A stretch of 42,117 bases of DNA. It comes from an uncultured Paracoccaceae bacterium (GTDB lineage Bacteria; Pseudomonadota; Alphaproteobacteria; Rhodobacterales; Rhodobacteraceae). The stretch is from assembly GCA_947500825.1 (NCBI GenBank), contig CANMTR010000021.1:1-42117 (forward strand). The letters run 5' to 3'. The notes beneath the pieces were generated by a model that ran no database searches, had not been told where the DNA came from, and worked only from the letters and a program-made list of their open reading frames with translations. Below, one piece after another: positions 7,381 through 14,858 of this stretch; the first letter of the stretch is position 1; every line of letters begins with the position of its first letter. The translations under genes were made by a program, and so were the position numbers.

Positions 7381-8016
7381 GGCGAGCTGTGCAGGCATCA
7401 CGCCACGGGCCGGGGGTTCGGACAAGCCGAACGCCCCTCCGTCTGGCCAGGCTGCACCGCCGCCCTCGGGGATTCGCCGCTTCGCGACGAACGCCGCTCG
7501 GGCGGAGCTTTATTCCGGACCATCGCCCAGGGCGCCGTCCGTCCGTCATCCCGCTCCGTTCGCGGCCTGATCGAACCTGACGGACCGGAAGGCCGGCGGT
7601 CCGGTCGCGCAATGCGCTCCCCAACGACAAATACGGCTTCCACCCCTGCGGGGCGGACCCTCCGCATTTGACGTTGCCCCCGACCTTCCGCCCCGCCCTG
7701 TTCTGGCCGTGCGAACTGGCTGCGGGATGACGAACAAACGGTGCCCCGACGGGCCTGTCCGTAATAAAGAATAAGGAAGCGCCATAGCGCCACTCTTTTT
7801 ATTCCGAATTGATTTGCAACCAATTCGGGATGTGCGCCAGACAGCAGGAATCAAAACAAACGGATAAAGGAAATTGAGGCAAGGAAACAATTAGCGGAAA
7901 ATGTAGATAAAGCATTAGCTTAGGTCCGATTTAATTAGTAAAAAGGATGCAGAGGAAGCGAATGGCGCCCCTCGCCAAAGCCGGAAATGTCCGGCGCACA
8001 ATTAGGAACGATCCCA
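7381..8016. other. Long gap: GC-rich part, then AT-rich part with an inverted repeat
   Basis: No convincing gene. The first ~360 bp are GC-rich like the flanking repeats. From about 7740 the base composition drops sharply in GC, and a perfect inverted repeat CCGAATTG (7804-7811) / CAATTCGG (7821-7828) appears. A second, CCGG-aaatgt-CCGG, sits near 7981-7994 beside the next gene. This AT-rich segment is the best candidate for the promoter and operator of the DUF2493 gene. Confidence 0.5.
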
Positions 8017-8910
8017 ATGCTGACGCCTTATGACGAAATCGAACTGTTCGGCCTCACGGAAAACGGTGCGGACGACCTGCCCATCCCGAACGACGAAGAC
8101 TTGCAGGGCCGCGCCGTTGGCGAGGCGTTCGAGGCGATTTTCGGCACCATCCAAGGCACCGGCCTAGGGTCCGAGGTGGAACCCCTCGCCCATGCCTTCG
8201 CGACCATGTTCCAGCGCCGGGCCGTGTCGCTGGACCAAGCCGCCGACCGCCAGAAGGTCAAGATAAAGTCGCTTGTCGGGACGCAGGACGGCAGCGAGAT
8301 CGCGGAGCAGGAGCTAGACGAGGCGACCCGCCTTTACACCATGTTGCAGGAGAAGGCCGACGCCCTCAAAGGCATGGCCGAGGCCGCCGCCCAAGCCTAC
8401 GAGCAGGAAACCGGCGAGCATTATACCCCCGTCACGGGCGACCGCACCACGCGCCGCGCCATGGAGACGGGCGCGGTATTCGAGGCCAAAAAGCTGCTGG
8501 AAGCCGCGGACCGGGCCGACGCCGAGCGCAACAAGGTCACGGGAACGAAGATCGCCGTCGCGGGCGCGTCCGACTGGATCGACAGCGCCCCCATCTGGCG
8601 GCGTCTGGACGCGGCGCTGGCGAAATGCCCCGACATGGTGCTTTGTCACAAGGGATCGCGCGGAGCCGAGCGCATCGCCGCCGCGTGGGCGAAGTCGCGC
8701 AAGGTGCCGCAAATCCTGTTCCGCCCGAACTGGGCCGCCCACAACAAGGCCGCGCCGTTCCGCGCAAACGACGAAATGCTGACCGCCAAGATCAAGGGCG
8801 CAATCCTCTTCGGCGGCGGCGGGATCGGCCTCAATCTGGCCGAGAAGGCCGAGGCGAAGGGATTGCACGTCGCCCGCGTCCCGGCCCCGGAGAAACCCCG
8901 CGACGTCTGA
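8017..8910 (+). CDS. DUF2493 / SLOG-domain protein
   Basis: 297 aa from the ATG at 8017, chosen because AGGAA lies 8 nt upstream; an in-frame ATG at 7987 has no good RBS. The N-terminal ~165 residues are largely helical. From about residue 176 the protein shows the DUF2493 (YpsA-related SLOG) pattern: KIAVAGASDWIDSAPIWRRLDAAL, then CHKGSRGAERIAAAWA with the GxxxGAE nucleotide-binding loop, then GAILFGGGGIGLNLAEKA. SLOG domains bind nucleotide or sugar-nucleotide ligands, and many occur in conflict or signalling systems. The exact ligand is unknown. Common on alphaproteobacterial plasmids next to DUF736 genes. Terminator at 8937. Confidence 0.85.
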   Translation: MLTPYDEIELFGLTENGADDLPIPNDEDLQGRAVGEAFEAIFGTIQGTGLGSEVEPLAHAFATMFQRRAVSLDQAADRQKVKIKSLVGTQDGSEIAEQELDEATRLYTMLQEKADALKGMAEAAAQAYEQETGEHYTPVTGDRTTRRAMETGAVFEAKKLLEAADRADAERNKVTGTKIAVAGASDWIDSAPIWRRLDAALAKCPDMVLCHKGSRGAERIAAAWAKSRKVPQILFRPNWAAHNKAAPFRANDEMLTAKIKGAILFGGGGIGLNLAEKAEAKGLHVARVPAPEKPRDV

Positions 8911-8936
8911 CCCGTCGCGCCAGTCTAACGCCACAG

Positions 8937-8964
8937 GGGCGGCCCGAAAGGGTCGCCCTTTTTT
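8937..8964 (+). terminator. Intrinsic terminator after the DUF2493 gene
   Basis: GGGCGGCCC / GGGTCGCCC stem (one G-T wobble) with a GAAA loop, followed by six Ts. The rest of the gap to 9228 holds no gene that I can see; it includes a partial copy of the leader found at 2140 and 11147 (GAGAGAAAGACGGCTT at 9146-9161). Confidence 0.9.
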
Positions 8965-9228
8965 CGTGCGCCCGGTGCCCAGGGCGGAACCGTCGCCCTG
9001 GCGGCTGAAGCCGTCGAGGTAGTCCTGCCCTGCCGGGGACTGTCGCCCCCGCCAGGACAGGACGTGCGCTGCCCGCGCGGGGCCACGACCTGGCGGTCGC
9101 GGCCATGCGGCGAACGAGAATGGCGACGGAGACGGCAAGGGCCCGAGAGAAAGACGGCTTTGGAAAGAGTGATCGCGGTGGACGACGAGAAAGCCCGATC
9201 ACCCCAACCGATCAAAGGATGAAGCCAC

Positions 9229-9609
9229 ATGCCTTCCACCAATCCCGTCGCTCGCCTCATCGACCGTATCCGGCCCCGCAGGACACCGCCCCGGACGCCG
9301 TTCGAGATCGGCGAGAGGGGTTTCGATCTGGACACGTTCGCGGCCTACGCGGCCGCGCAGTCACGCCCGGGCGAGTCCCACCAAGCCCTGCTAGATTTCT
9401 GGCAGATCCAGCGGAACCGCAAAGTAGCCGAATTGATGGACGCAGCGGTTCCGGGCGGATGGCAATACCACGTCGTGGAACGCCTCGAACGGGACGGGAT
9501 CGTCCGTAGCGTACAGCTCAACACACCCGGCACATGCCGTCACGGCTTGCCGTCGGACTATCCGCGGCATGTTTGTCCCTTTTGTGATCTGCAGGAAATC
9601 CCGTTCTAG
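9229..9609 (+). CDS. Hypothetical protein with C-terminal Cys/His cluster
   Basis: 126 aa; ATG preceded by AAAGGA. The N-terminal ~25 residues are basic and proline-rich, followed by a helical segment. The C-terminus carries CRHG...RHVCPFCD, a C-x-H / H-x-C-x-x-C arrangement that could bind zinc. Family not recognised. It is followed directly by an intrinsic terminator, so it is probably a single-gene unit. Confidence 0.65.
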   Translation: MPSTNPVARLIDRIRPRRTPPRTPFEIGERGFDLDTFAAYAAAQSRPGESHQALLDFWQIQRNRKVAELMDAAVPGGWQYHVVERLERDGIVRSVQLNTPGTCRHGLPSDYPRHVCPFCDLQEIPF

Positions 9610-9621
9610 GCGGACAGACCT

Positions 9622-9644
9622 GCCCCCGCTTCGACGGGGGCTTT
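9622..9644 (+). terminator. Intrinsic terminator
   Basis: GCCCCCG / CGGGGGC stem with a 6-nt loop, then TTTCT. Confidence 0.75.
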
Positions 9645-9802
9645 CTGCCATCTCCCGTCGCGAAAGACCTTGTAGAGGCCCATGCGGGCCATTCCCTCTA
9701 TTCCGGTGCCCGGGGCTGGCGCCCCGGCCACCGGCGTGGCGAGCGTGACGCACCGCGGCAGGGGTCGCGCCGCGACGATTCCGGGATGGTCGGGGTCTGA
9801 GC

Positions 9803-9820
9803 CCCTCCCTCCCCTCCATC
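9803..9820 (-). repeat. G-rich repeat, copy 1
   Basis: CCCTCCCTCCCCTCCATC on the plus strand, so runs of three and four Gs on the minus strand. Related copies occur at 9973-10025 and 10607-10657. Confidence 0.6.
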
Positions 9821-9972
9821 GCCGCCGCCCTGGTTGCCACCGTCGCCCCCACCCTCGGCTTCGCGTGTCGGGTGGGGAACGGGGCTTGCGCCCCGTCGCG
9901 CAGTCGCGCGGCGTTGCACCTGGCACCCGCAGCCGAGGCGGCCGCGGCGGCTCCGGTCTGTCGCCGAGCCGC

Positions 9973-10025
9973 CGATTGCAGTCCGGTCAGGACGCTGACG
10001 CGCCCTTCCCTCCCCTCCATCGCCG
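9973..10025 (-). repeat. G-rich repeat, copy 2 (extended)
   Basis: GATTGCAGTCCGGTCAGG, then a ~10-nt variable part, then CCTTCCCTCCCCTCCATC. It shares the whole ~50-bp organisation with copy 3. Confidence 0.65.
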
Positions 10026-10343
10026 TCTCCGCGTCAGCCCTCCACCGCGCGTCCGCCGCCGGCTGCTGGTCGAGGGCGCACACACTGGAATGCCAAGCAT
10101 ATCCTCCGGATGCGCCCCCGAAGCGCGCCGCCTCAAGGATCGGAAAACTCTTCGGCACCGGCGCGCGAGTTGCGCTGTCGATCCCGTTACCCGCCGTCGC
10201 GAGAGCTGCAATCGGTTCCTGCGAAGACTTTTCCGTCCGGCGCCAGCGCCGGCGCTTCGCGTCCTTGACCCGGCACGCTTCGGCGACAGGGGACCGGGAC
10301 ATGCTCGGCAATCCAGCGTGAGCAGCAATCCCGGAGATGCTTC

Positions 10344-10526
10344 ATGGCCACGACGATCTGCAATACCGACGACTTTCCCGAATACGGCGAACTGGACAAC
10401 CTCACCGAACTCGACGGCGACCTCCTGACCGACTGGCTCGACAGAAGAGCCGCGGCGATGCGCGAGATCAGACGCAAGATCGTCGTGCCCACGGCGCCCC
10501 AAGCGGAGGAAGCCTGCCCCTTCTGA
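10344..10526 (+). CDS. Small acidic hypothetical protein (60 aa)
   Basis: ATG with GGAG about 9 nt upstream. The N-terminal half is strongly acidic (DDFPEYGELDNLTELDGDLL), the second half basic and helical (DRRAAAMREIRRKI). No family recognised. An isolated cistron between two GC-rich non-coding blocks, followed by a GC hairpin at 10537. Confidence 0.6.
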   Translation: MATTICNTDDFPEYGELDNLTELDGDLLTDWLDRRAAAMREIRRKIVVPTAPQAEEACPF

Positions 10527-10536
10527 CCCCGCGAGC

Positions 10537-10556
10537 GCGGCCCCTTCGGGGGCCGC
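10537..10556 (+). terminator. GC hairpin after the 60-aa gene
   Basis: Perfect 8-bp stem GCGGCCCC / GGGGCCGC with a TTCG loop. No continuous T-run, so termination strength is uncertain. Confidence 0.5.
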
Positions 10557-10606
10557 GTCTGCCGTTTCCAGCCTTCGCGCGCCGCTCAACCCGCGGTCCC
10601 GCCGCT

Positions 10607-10657
10607 GATTGCGGTCCGGTCGGGTGAGCGTTCCGCGCCCCCTCCCTCCCCTCCATC
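10607..10657 (-). repeat. G-rich repeat, copy 3 (extended)
   Basis: GATTGCGGTCCGGTCGGG, a variable part, then CCCTCCCTCCCCTCCATC; parallels 9973-10025. Confidence 0.65.
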
Positions 10658-10877
10658 AGCGGCGAAACCTTGTCCGGCTTGCAACCGGGGGCACGGTCAG
10701 GCCGACCCGGTTATCCACTCCGGTCTGAAGCGACCTTGGGAGCGGAAGGCCGGAGCGAAGCAGGCCCGAGCGAGACCAAAGGGATCGAGCGAGGGACTGT
10801 GGTGAACCGGGACGAGCCGGGAGACGAAGTGCAACATCATGGCCCCTCCGCGCACGGCCTTCGCCGTGCGCTTGGCG

Positions 10878-11046
10878 CCCTACGCGGCCCACGCCTCGCG
10901 CGGACCTCCCCGAGCCCGGACGCTCCGTCCTCCCTGCGGCTGACCGCGGCGGGATCCGTCTCCTCCGGAGCCACATCCCGCCGCCGCCGCATGGTCGGTC
11001 GGAACATCCGCTCTCGGCCCTCCGGGTGACGACCGCCGGTGCAGGT
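10878..11046. repeat. GC-rich intergenic direct repeat, copy B
   Basis: Aligns with 7211-7380 over its whole length. No gene can be supported between 10557 and 11223; the gap holds this repeat, G-rich copy 3 and the leader at 11147. Confidence 0.7.
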
Positions 11047-11146
11047 CGGACCTGACCACAAGGGTCTCGTCTCCCTTCGCTGGATGATGGCGCGTCCGAC
11101 TCGACCCATGGGGACAGCTCCGACCCTACGGCCCTTCGGGCCGGGC

Positions 11147-11201
11147 AGAGAAAGGCGAAAGACGGCTTCGCCTCGGAACGATCCTGACCGGATCGGAAAG
11201 C
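11147..11201 (+). promoter_or_regulatory. Conserved leader upstream of the gene at 11224
   Basis: GAAAGACGGCTTCGCCT, then GATCCTGACCGGATC, then GGAAAGC, closely matching 2140-2192 in order and spacing. It ends about 22 nt before the start codon. Role unknown. Confidence 0.4.
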
Positions 11202-11223
11202 CCTGGCACCAACGGAGACCGCC

Positions 11224-11499
11224 ATGCCCCTGCATTGCACCGACATCACCAATATCGACCGATACGAACTGGCAACGATCCTCGCCGCCCTGCGCCTGCT
11301 CCAGGAGGCCCCTGCCCTACCCGAGGCCATCGAGGAGATCGCGACCGAGGAAGGCGATTTCGAGAGGCTCGACGCGGACCAGATCGACGCGCTTTGCGAG
11401 CGGATCAACGCGGTCTCCGAATATCCGTGGCGGGACGTGACGGAAGATCAGGAGATGGAGAACCGCGTGGCAGCCCTGTTCGAGGAGATTGGCCAGTGA
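11224..11499 (+). CDS. Hypothetical acidic helical protein (91 aa)
   Basis: ATG with GGAG upstream. Helical and acidic throughout (ALPEAIEEIATEEGDFERLD, RVAALFEEIGQ). No family recognised. Its stop overlaps the GTG of the next gene as GTGA, so the two are probably co-translated. Confidence 0.65.
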   Translation: MPLHCTDITNIDRYELATILAALRLLQEAPALPEAIEEIATEEGDFERLDADQIDALCERINAVSEYPWRDVTEDQEMENRVAALFEEIGQ

Positions 11500-11849
11500 T
11501 CCGCCAATACCGCGCCCAACGCCATCGCCGCATAGAACTGGGGGGCCGCGTCCGCGATGTGGGCACTATCCCGGTCGGCGCCATCGTTCTGATCGAGGGG
11601 CGCAAGGTCCAGGTCGAGGCGTGGCTGCCCCGCGACTACGCCGCCGTCGAGCGAGGCCGGTTCGTAACCAAGCGCATCGCGGGCGGGCATCTCGCCCAGG
11701 TCCGTGATCTTCGCACCGGCCGGATCGATCACCTGTCGGATGCGTGGCTCGTCGATGCGGTGACAATCCAAACCGACGAACCGAACGGTCGGGCATTGCT
11801 CCGCCTGGCCCGCGACCGGGACCGACGCAAACCCGCAACGGCCCTGTAA
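11496..11849 (+). CDS. Hypothetical basic protein (117 aa)
   Basis: GTG start inside a GTGA overlap. The protein is basic, with a beta-rich middle (VRDVGTIPVGAIVLIEGRKV, RTGRIDHLSDAWLVDAV) and an Arg-rich C-terminus. No signal peptide or known motif; nucleic-acid binding is possible from charge alone. Confidence 0.6.
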   Translation: MIRQYRAQRHRRIELGGRVRDVGTIPVGAIVLIEGRKVQVEAWLPRDYAAVERGRFVTKRIAGGHLAQVRDLRTGRIDHLSDAWLVDAVTIQTDEPNGRALLRLARDRDRRKPATAL

Positions 11850-11976
11850 ACGGGTCCCCAGAATCCGACTATCCCCCTTGTTTCATTGGTGGAATGGGCC
11901 GCGTCCTGATAGAATCGGGCCATGTCACCAGCGCCCCGAGGGCGATCCGATCCACCTCAATTCCCGAGGGTATGCG

Positions 11977-12162
11977 ATGACCACAGCAGCCATTCATAGC
12001 GAGGCCATCGGCTCCACGATCCGGGGCGAACTGATCGAGCGCCATGGCGACGGAACGGCGACGATCCGCTTCGCCGGCAGCCTGGTACGGCGCGGTCGCG
12101 AAGTGACCGTTGCCGACATGATCCGGGCCGCCCAGGCGTCCCGGGAAAGGAGCGCGCCATGA
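11977..12162 (+). CDS. Small hypothetical protein (61 aa)
   Basis: ATG preceded by GAGGG. A beta-strand-rich core (GSTIRGELIERHGDGTATIR) and a helical basic end. The gap before it (11850-11976) shows no gene. Stop overlaps the next ATG as ATGA, indicating coupling with the gene at 12159. Confidence 0.6.
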   Translation: MTTAAIHSEAIGSTIRGELIERHGDGTATIRFAGSLVRRGREVTVADMIRAAQASRERSAP

Positions 12163-12674
12163 ATACTCCTGCCCCGATCAAGGCTGCCTGGAAGTCCGCG
12201 CAGCTCCTCATCGCTTTTCACCGGACCAAGCAGAAGCAGAAACGGGACGAACCATTGATGTGGCGCCCGAATGACGCGACCGCCCGCCTGCCCGAAAACC
12301 CCGAGGACAAGGAGGCGTTTGTCGTGGTGAAGGGCGACGGGGATGCCGGCGACGTGGAGATCAAGTTGCATCCCGACAATCTCGTCCTGCGCCGGGACGA
12401 CAGCGATGCCGGCTGGAGCGGCATTGTCGCGGGTCATTCCGAGGTTTCGGTGAAGGTTGGCGATACGTGGGTCACGGTCCGCGCCGACGGGTCCGTCCAA
12501 CGTGTCGTCCAGGGCGCCGAGGATACGACCTGGATCGAAGCCGATGGTGCCATGAAGCGTCTCGGGCCGGACACCGAGATCCTCGTCTCCGGGGACGGCG
12601 CACAGCTGTCCCGCCGGACCGAGTACCAGATCGACGCGATCACCGCCGATGGCGTGGTCTCGCGGCGAAAGTAG
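12159..12674 (+). CDS. Hypothetical protein with repetitive beta-strand pattern (171 aa)
   Basis: Starts in an ATGA overlap. After a basic N-terminus (FHRTKQKQKRDEP), the sequence from about residue 50 onwards has recurring short units (VEIKLHPDNLVLRRDD, VSVKVGDTWVTVRADGSVQR, TWIEADGAMKRLGPDTEI, LVSGDGAQLSRRTEYQID) that suggest a stacked beta structure. No family recognised and no signal peptide. A strong GC hairpin follows at 12743. Confidence 0.65.
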   Translation: MNTPAPIKAAWKSAQLLIAFHRTKQKQKRDEPLMWRPNDATARLPENPEDKEAFVVVKGDGDAGDVEIKLHPDNLVLRRDDSDAGWSGIVAGHSEVSVKVGDTWVTVRADGSVQRVVQGAEDTTWIEADGAMKRLGPDTEILVSGDGAQLSRRTEYQIDAITADGVVSRRK

Positions 12675-12742
12675 GAAGGCCCCCTGACGCCTTTCCGGCA
12701 TCGCGGGCCATGGGCATCCACATTCTGCGGACCTCCCAGGTC

Positions 12743-12770
12743 GACCCCGCCGCGGCTTCGCGGCGGGGTC
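12743..12770. terminator. Strong hairpin after the 12159 gene
   Basis: Perfect 12-bp stem GACCCCGCCGCG / CGCGGCGGGGTC with a GCTT loop, without a T-run. A second weaker stem, ACCGGCC / GGCCGGT at 12902-12920, lies between here and the end of virC2. The gap 12771-12935 holds no gene. Confidence 0.55.
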
Positions 12771-12935
12771 AATGCAAGGTTGAAGAGCTAGACTCGAACA
12801 ATGCCCTGCCATGAAGCACGGCGCTGATTAAGAAGACGTTGCGACCGAGAGAAAAGAAGAACGAAGGCCGGAAAAGCTTCTAGGATCGCGAAGAAACGCC
12901 CACCGGCCGGTCAGGCCGGTTTCGCATTTCGTCCA

Positions 12936-13676
12936 TCAAATTGAACCTTTGTTGGCGGCGATGAACGCTGCCAGCGCACGGCGCGCGATCGTTGTGGCCA
13001 TGACGCGCTCGGGTAACAGCCCCGCCGGGTCCAGCGTCTTCGACAGCTTGTCGTAGGCTTCCTTCGAGAACACCCTCGATGTATCCGCTTTCTGGGTATC
13101 TTCGGGATACGTTGTCGCGACGTTGTCTATGGTGCCGTCAATGACCGCGGCCGCATACAACTCAAGGGCCTTCCCCAGAAAAAGGCGGAACGCTACTTTC
13201 TTGCCCTGCATTTCGACGAGGTTGTCGAACGTCGCGCTCGCCCCTGGCTTTGGATAGGCTATAATCATTTGAAGCCGGACCTGCCCCGTCCCGGCATCGC
13301 TGCGCGGTTTCTGCCTACCGGGTTTGGCTTTCTGGCGTGGCAGCACCGGAGAATCGTCGGATTCCGGTTCTACCGCAGAGCCCTCGACACTGTGCTTTTC
13401 CTCCTGCCCGTAGCCAGCTTCGTCGCCGGCCGGTGCTGGCCTGCCTTGTTCGGGAGCCGCGTCATGTTTCTGACTGTGATCTTCGTTTGCAGGAGGCAGC
13501 GGTGCCTCTTTAGCGGCCTCCGGCTCCGACTGACGAGAACCCGCTTCCGTGTCGTCGACCTCGTTCGCATCTTGCGATTTCGAGCGATCTTTCGTGGCGG
13601 ATCGCTTGGAGAGCCGTGCCTTGCGATGAACTGAGAACGCCTCCTCGCTCGACACCTTACTGTTACGAATTGGCAT
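12936..13676 (-). CDS. virC2: VirC2-like ribbon-helix-helix DNA-binding protein
   Basis: 246 aa from the ATG at 13676, which overlaps the end of virC1 by 14 nt. Residues ~10-130 are charged, Pro/Glu/Lys-rich and probably disordered. The C-terminal ~110 residues (VRLQMIIAYPKPGASATFDN, then FRLFLGKALELYAAAVIDG, then LDPAGLLPERVMATTIARRA) resemble the VirC2 C-terminal domain of Agrobacterium, which has an RHH-type fold and binds DNA. In Agrobacterium, VirC1 and VirC2 act on the overdrive element near the T-border to assemble the relaxosome at the cell pole. Here the likely target is the 9-bp array just upstream of virC1; that assignment is inference. Confidence 0.75.
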   Translation of the reverse strand: MPIRNSKVSSEEAFSVHRKARLSKRSATKDRSKSQDANEVDDTEAGSRQSEPEAAKEAPLPPANEDHSQKHDAAPEQGRPAPAGDEAGYGQEEKHSVEGSAVEPESDDSPVLPRQKAKPGRQKPRSDAGTGQVRLQMIIAYPKPGASATFDNLVEMQGKKVAFRLFLGKALELYAAAVIDGTIDNVATTYPEDTQKADTSRVFSKEAYDKLSKTLDPAGLLPERVMATTIARRALAAFIAANKGSI

Positions 13677-14385
13677 CCGCAGGCTCCATCGCAAGACCAT
13701 CGAGAATATCTTTAGCCAGCTCTTCGGCTTCCTTCATCGCTGGCCGGACGGAGAACCTCATCACGCGCAGCGCGGGGTCTTCGGCCAGTCCCTCATAGTA
13801 GAGATGCAGCATCCCCGAGACCGCCAGGTCCGCATAGGCAGCTCGCGTGGGTATGCGCGCTGAGACCTGCGGCAGCTTGGACAGGATTTCCAGGCTTTCC
13901 TTGTCGGCTTTCGTCAGCTTGTCTTTCCCCGACGGAAAGCGGCAGATCAGAAACGCGACGGGAGTGCTCAAGTCGTTGTCCTGCAGGACCCGGCGCACGA
14001 ACTGGAAGGATTGGATTCCGTACTCGATATCCAAAGCCGTCAAAGAGACCGGGATCAGGATCAGGTCGGAACTGACGATCGCGGTGGTATTCAGCTCGGA
14101 CTCTCCGCCTTCGAGGTCCAGAAGAGCCAAGTCGTAGCCGGCACGTTGGGCGTCCGCGAAAGACTGCTCGAATTGCTTCGCCGACGATGCCTCGAAGATC
14201 TTGCAATCCTCATCCCAGGTGTCGTTCTCCAGCGCGTTTTCGCGCCAGAACTTCAACGGATCGTTCTTGTCGGCTTCGAACAGGGCGACCCGCACCTTCC
14301 TCAGGCGCAGCCCGCTGGCGGCCGCCATCAATCCCGTGGTCTTGCCGGCGCCTCCTTTCAGAGAGGCAAAACTAACGAGCTTCAT
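13663..14385 (-). CDS. virC1: VirC1-like ParA-family ATPase
   Basis: 240 aa. Deviant Walker A KGGAGKTT at residues 10-17, Walker A' region ALFEADKNDPLKFWRENAL (35-53), Walker B-like LALLDLEGGESELN (86-99). The WRENAL..DTWD segment and ESELN..AIVSSDLILIP match Agrobacterium VirC1 more closely than plasmid ParA proteins, and the C-terminal MLHLYYEGLAEDPALRVM also fits VirC1. VirC1 moves transfer intermediates to the cell pole and raises T-strand production. It reads away from the 9-bp array that ends ~50 bp upstream of its ATG, so the array may also be its promoter or operator. No other ParA-like protein is visible in the window. Confidence 0.85.
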   Translation of the reverse strand: MKLVSFASLKGGAGKTTGLMAAASGLRLRKVRVALFEADKNDPLKFWRENALENDTWDEDCKIFEASSAKQFEQSFADAQRAGYDLALLDLEGGESELNTTAIVSSDLILIPVSLTALDIEYGIQSFQFVRRVLQDNDLSTPVAFLICRFPSGKDKLTKADKESLEILSKLPQVSARIPTRAAYADLAVSGMLHLYYEGLAEDPALRVMRFSVRPAMKEAEELAKDILDGLAMEPADANS

Positions 14386-14435
14386 CGCCCCGCTTCCTTG
14401 CCACTGGCTCGGTTCGTGGAACGGCGATTGTGCCA

Positions 14436-14858
14436 GTTCACTTCGCTCAGGTCGCTTACTTTATTCACTATGCTCGCCCTGCTCATATTATTCAGTCTGC
14501 TCGGTTCGCTCCGTTTACTCACACGGCTTACTTTGTTCACCTAATAGGGTGCACTCACTCTACTCACTTTATACAGATAGTGCGTCCTGTTCGCTACACT
14601 CACTTTGTTCGGTCTGCTCACTTAACTCGGTTTGTTCGCCGCGCTCGGAAAGTTCACGCGGTTCACTGGGCCAAAAAGTTCGCGCAGTTCACTAGGTTCG
14701 CAAAGTTCACTACGCTCTTAAAACTCACACCGTTCACTAAGGTCGGATAGTTCATACCGTTCAACTTGTTCGGAAAGTTCGCTTTACGCGGATTGTTCAG
14801 CTTGCTCGCTTTGTTCATTCTGCTCTACTTATTCAGCTAATTCATGTAGTTCACCGAT
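14436..14858. repeat. Tandem array of degenerate 9-bp repeats (46 registers)
   Basis: The tetranucleotide YTCR recurs every 9 bp. First positions are 14437 to 14662 (26 registers) and, after a 1-bp shortened step, 14679 to 14850 (20 registers). Counting by eye, 36 of 46 registers have YTCR; most others are one change away (CTTA, CTCC, CTCT, GTCG, TACA), with clear failures at 14545, 14581 and 14787. The base before is nearly always a purine, so the unit is about R-Y-T-C-R-S-N-N-N (GTTCACNNN). The array is less GC-rich than its surroundings. Contiguous short direct repeats are how RHH centromere-binding proteins are usually recruited, and a VirC2/VirC1 pair lies immediately beside it. Confidence 0.9.

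Larger units (their letters stand above)
9645..10343. other. GC-rich gap of about 700 bp without a convincing gene
   Basis: Several long open frames cross this stretch on both strands, but none has an RBS, a recognisable domain or normal composition; they reflect high GC. It contains two copies of a C/T-rich repeat (9803 and 9973) and several local inverted repeats. The last ~15 bases are the RBS region of the gene at 10344. Confidence 0.5.

Noticed and set aside
7398-7890. Minus-strand frames in the 7381-8016 gap
   Set aside because: No RBS, no domain, and they run through the AT-rich island and its inverted repeat.
9391-10311. Long minus-strand open frame with repeated MEGREG peptides
   Set aside because: The peptides come from the G-rich repeat; the rest is arginine/alanine-rich shadow sequence over the 9229 gene and a terminator.
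14201-14750. Plus-strand open frames of ~100-180 codons across the 9-bp array
   Set aside because: 9 bp equals three codons, so the array gives artificial low-complexity frames (Ser/Cys/Leu or Phe/Thr/His patterns). They have no RBS, overlap virC1 and lack a domain.
14436-14858. CRISPR array
   Set aside because: The repeat unit is 9 bp with 4-5 conserved bases; there are no 25-40 bp repeats or spacers and no cas genes.
14436-14858. Cluster of LexA boxes (GTTC-N7-GTTC)
   Set aside because: The spacing here is GTTC-N5-GTTC and the second base alternates C/T, so it does not fit the alphaproteobacterial SOS box.
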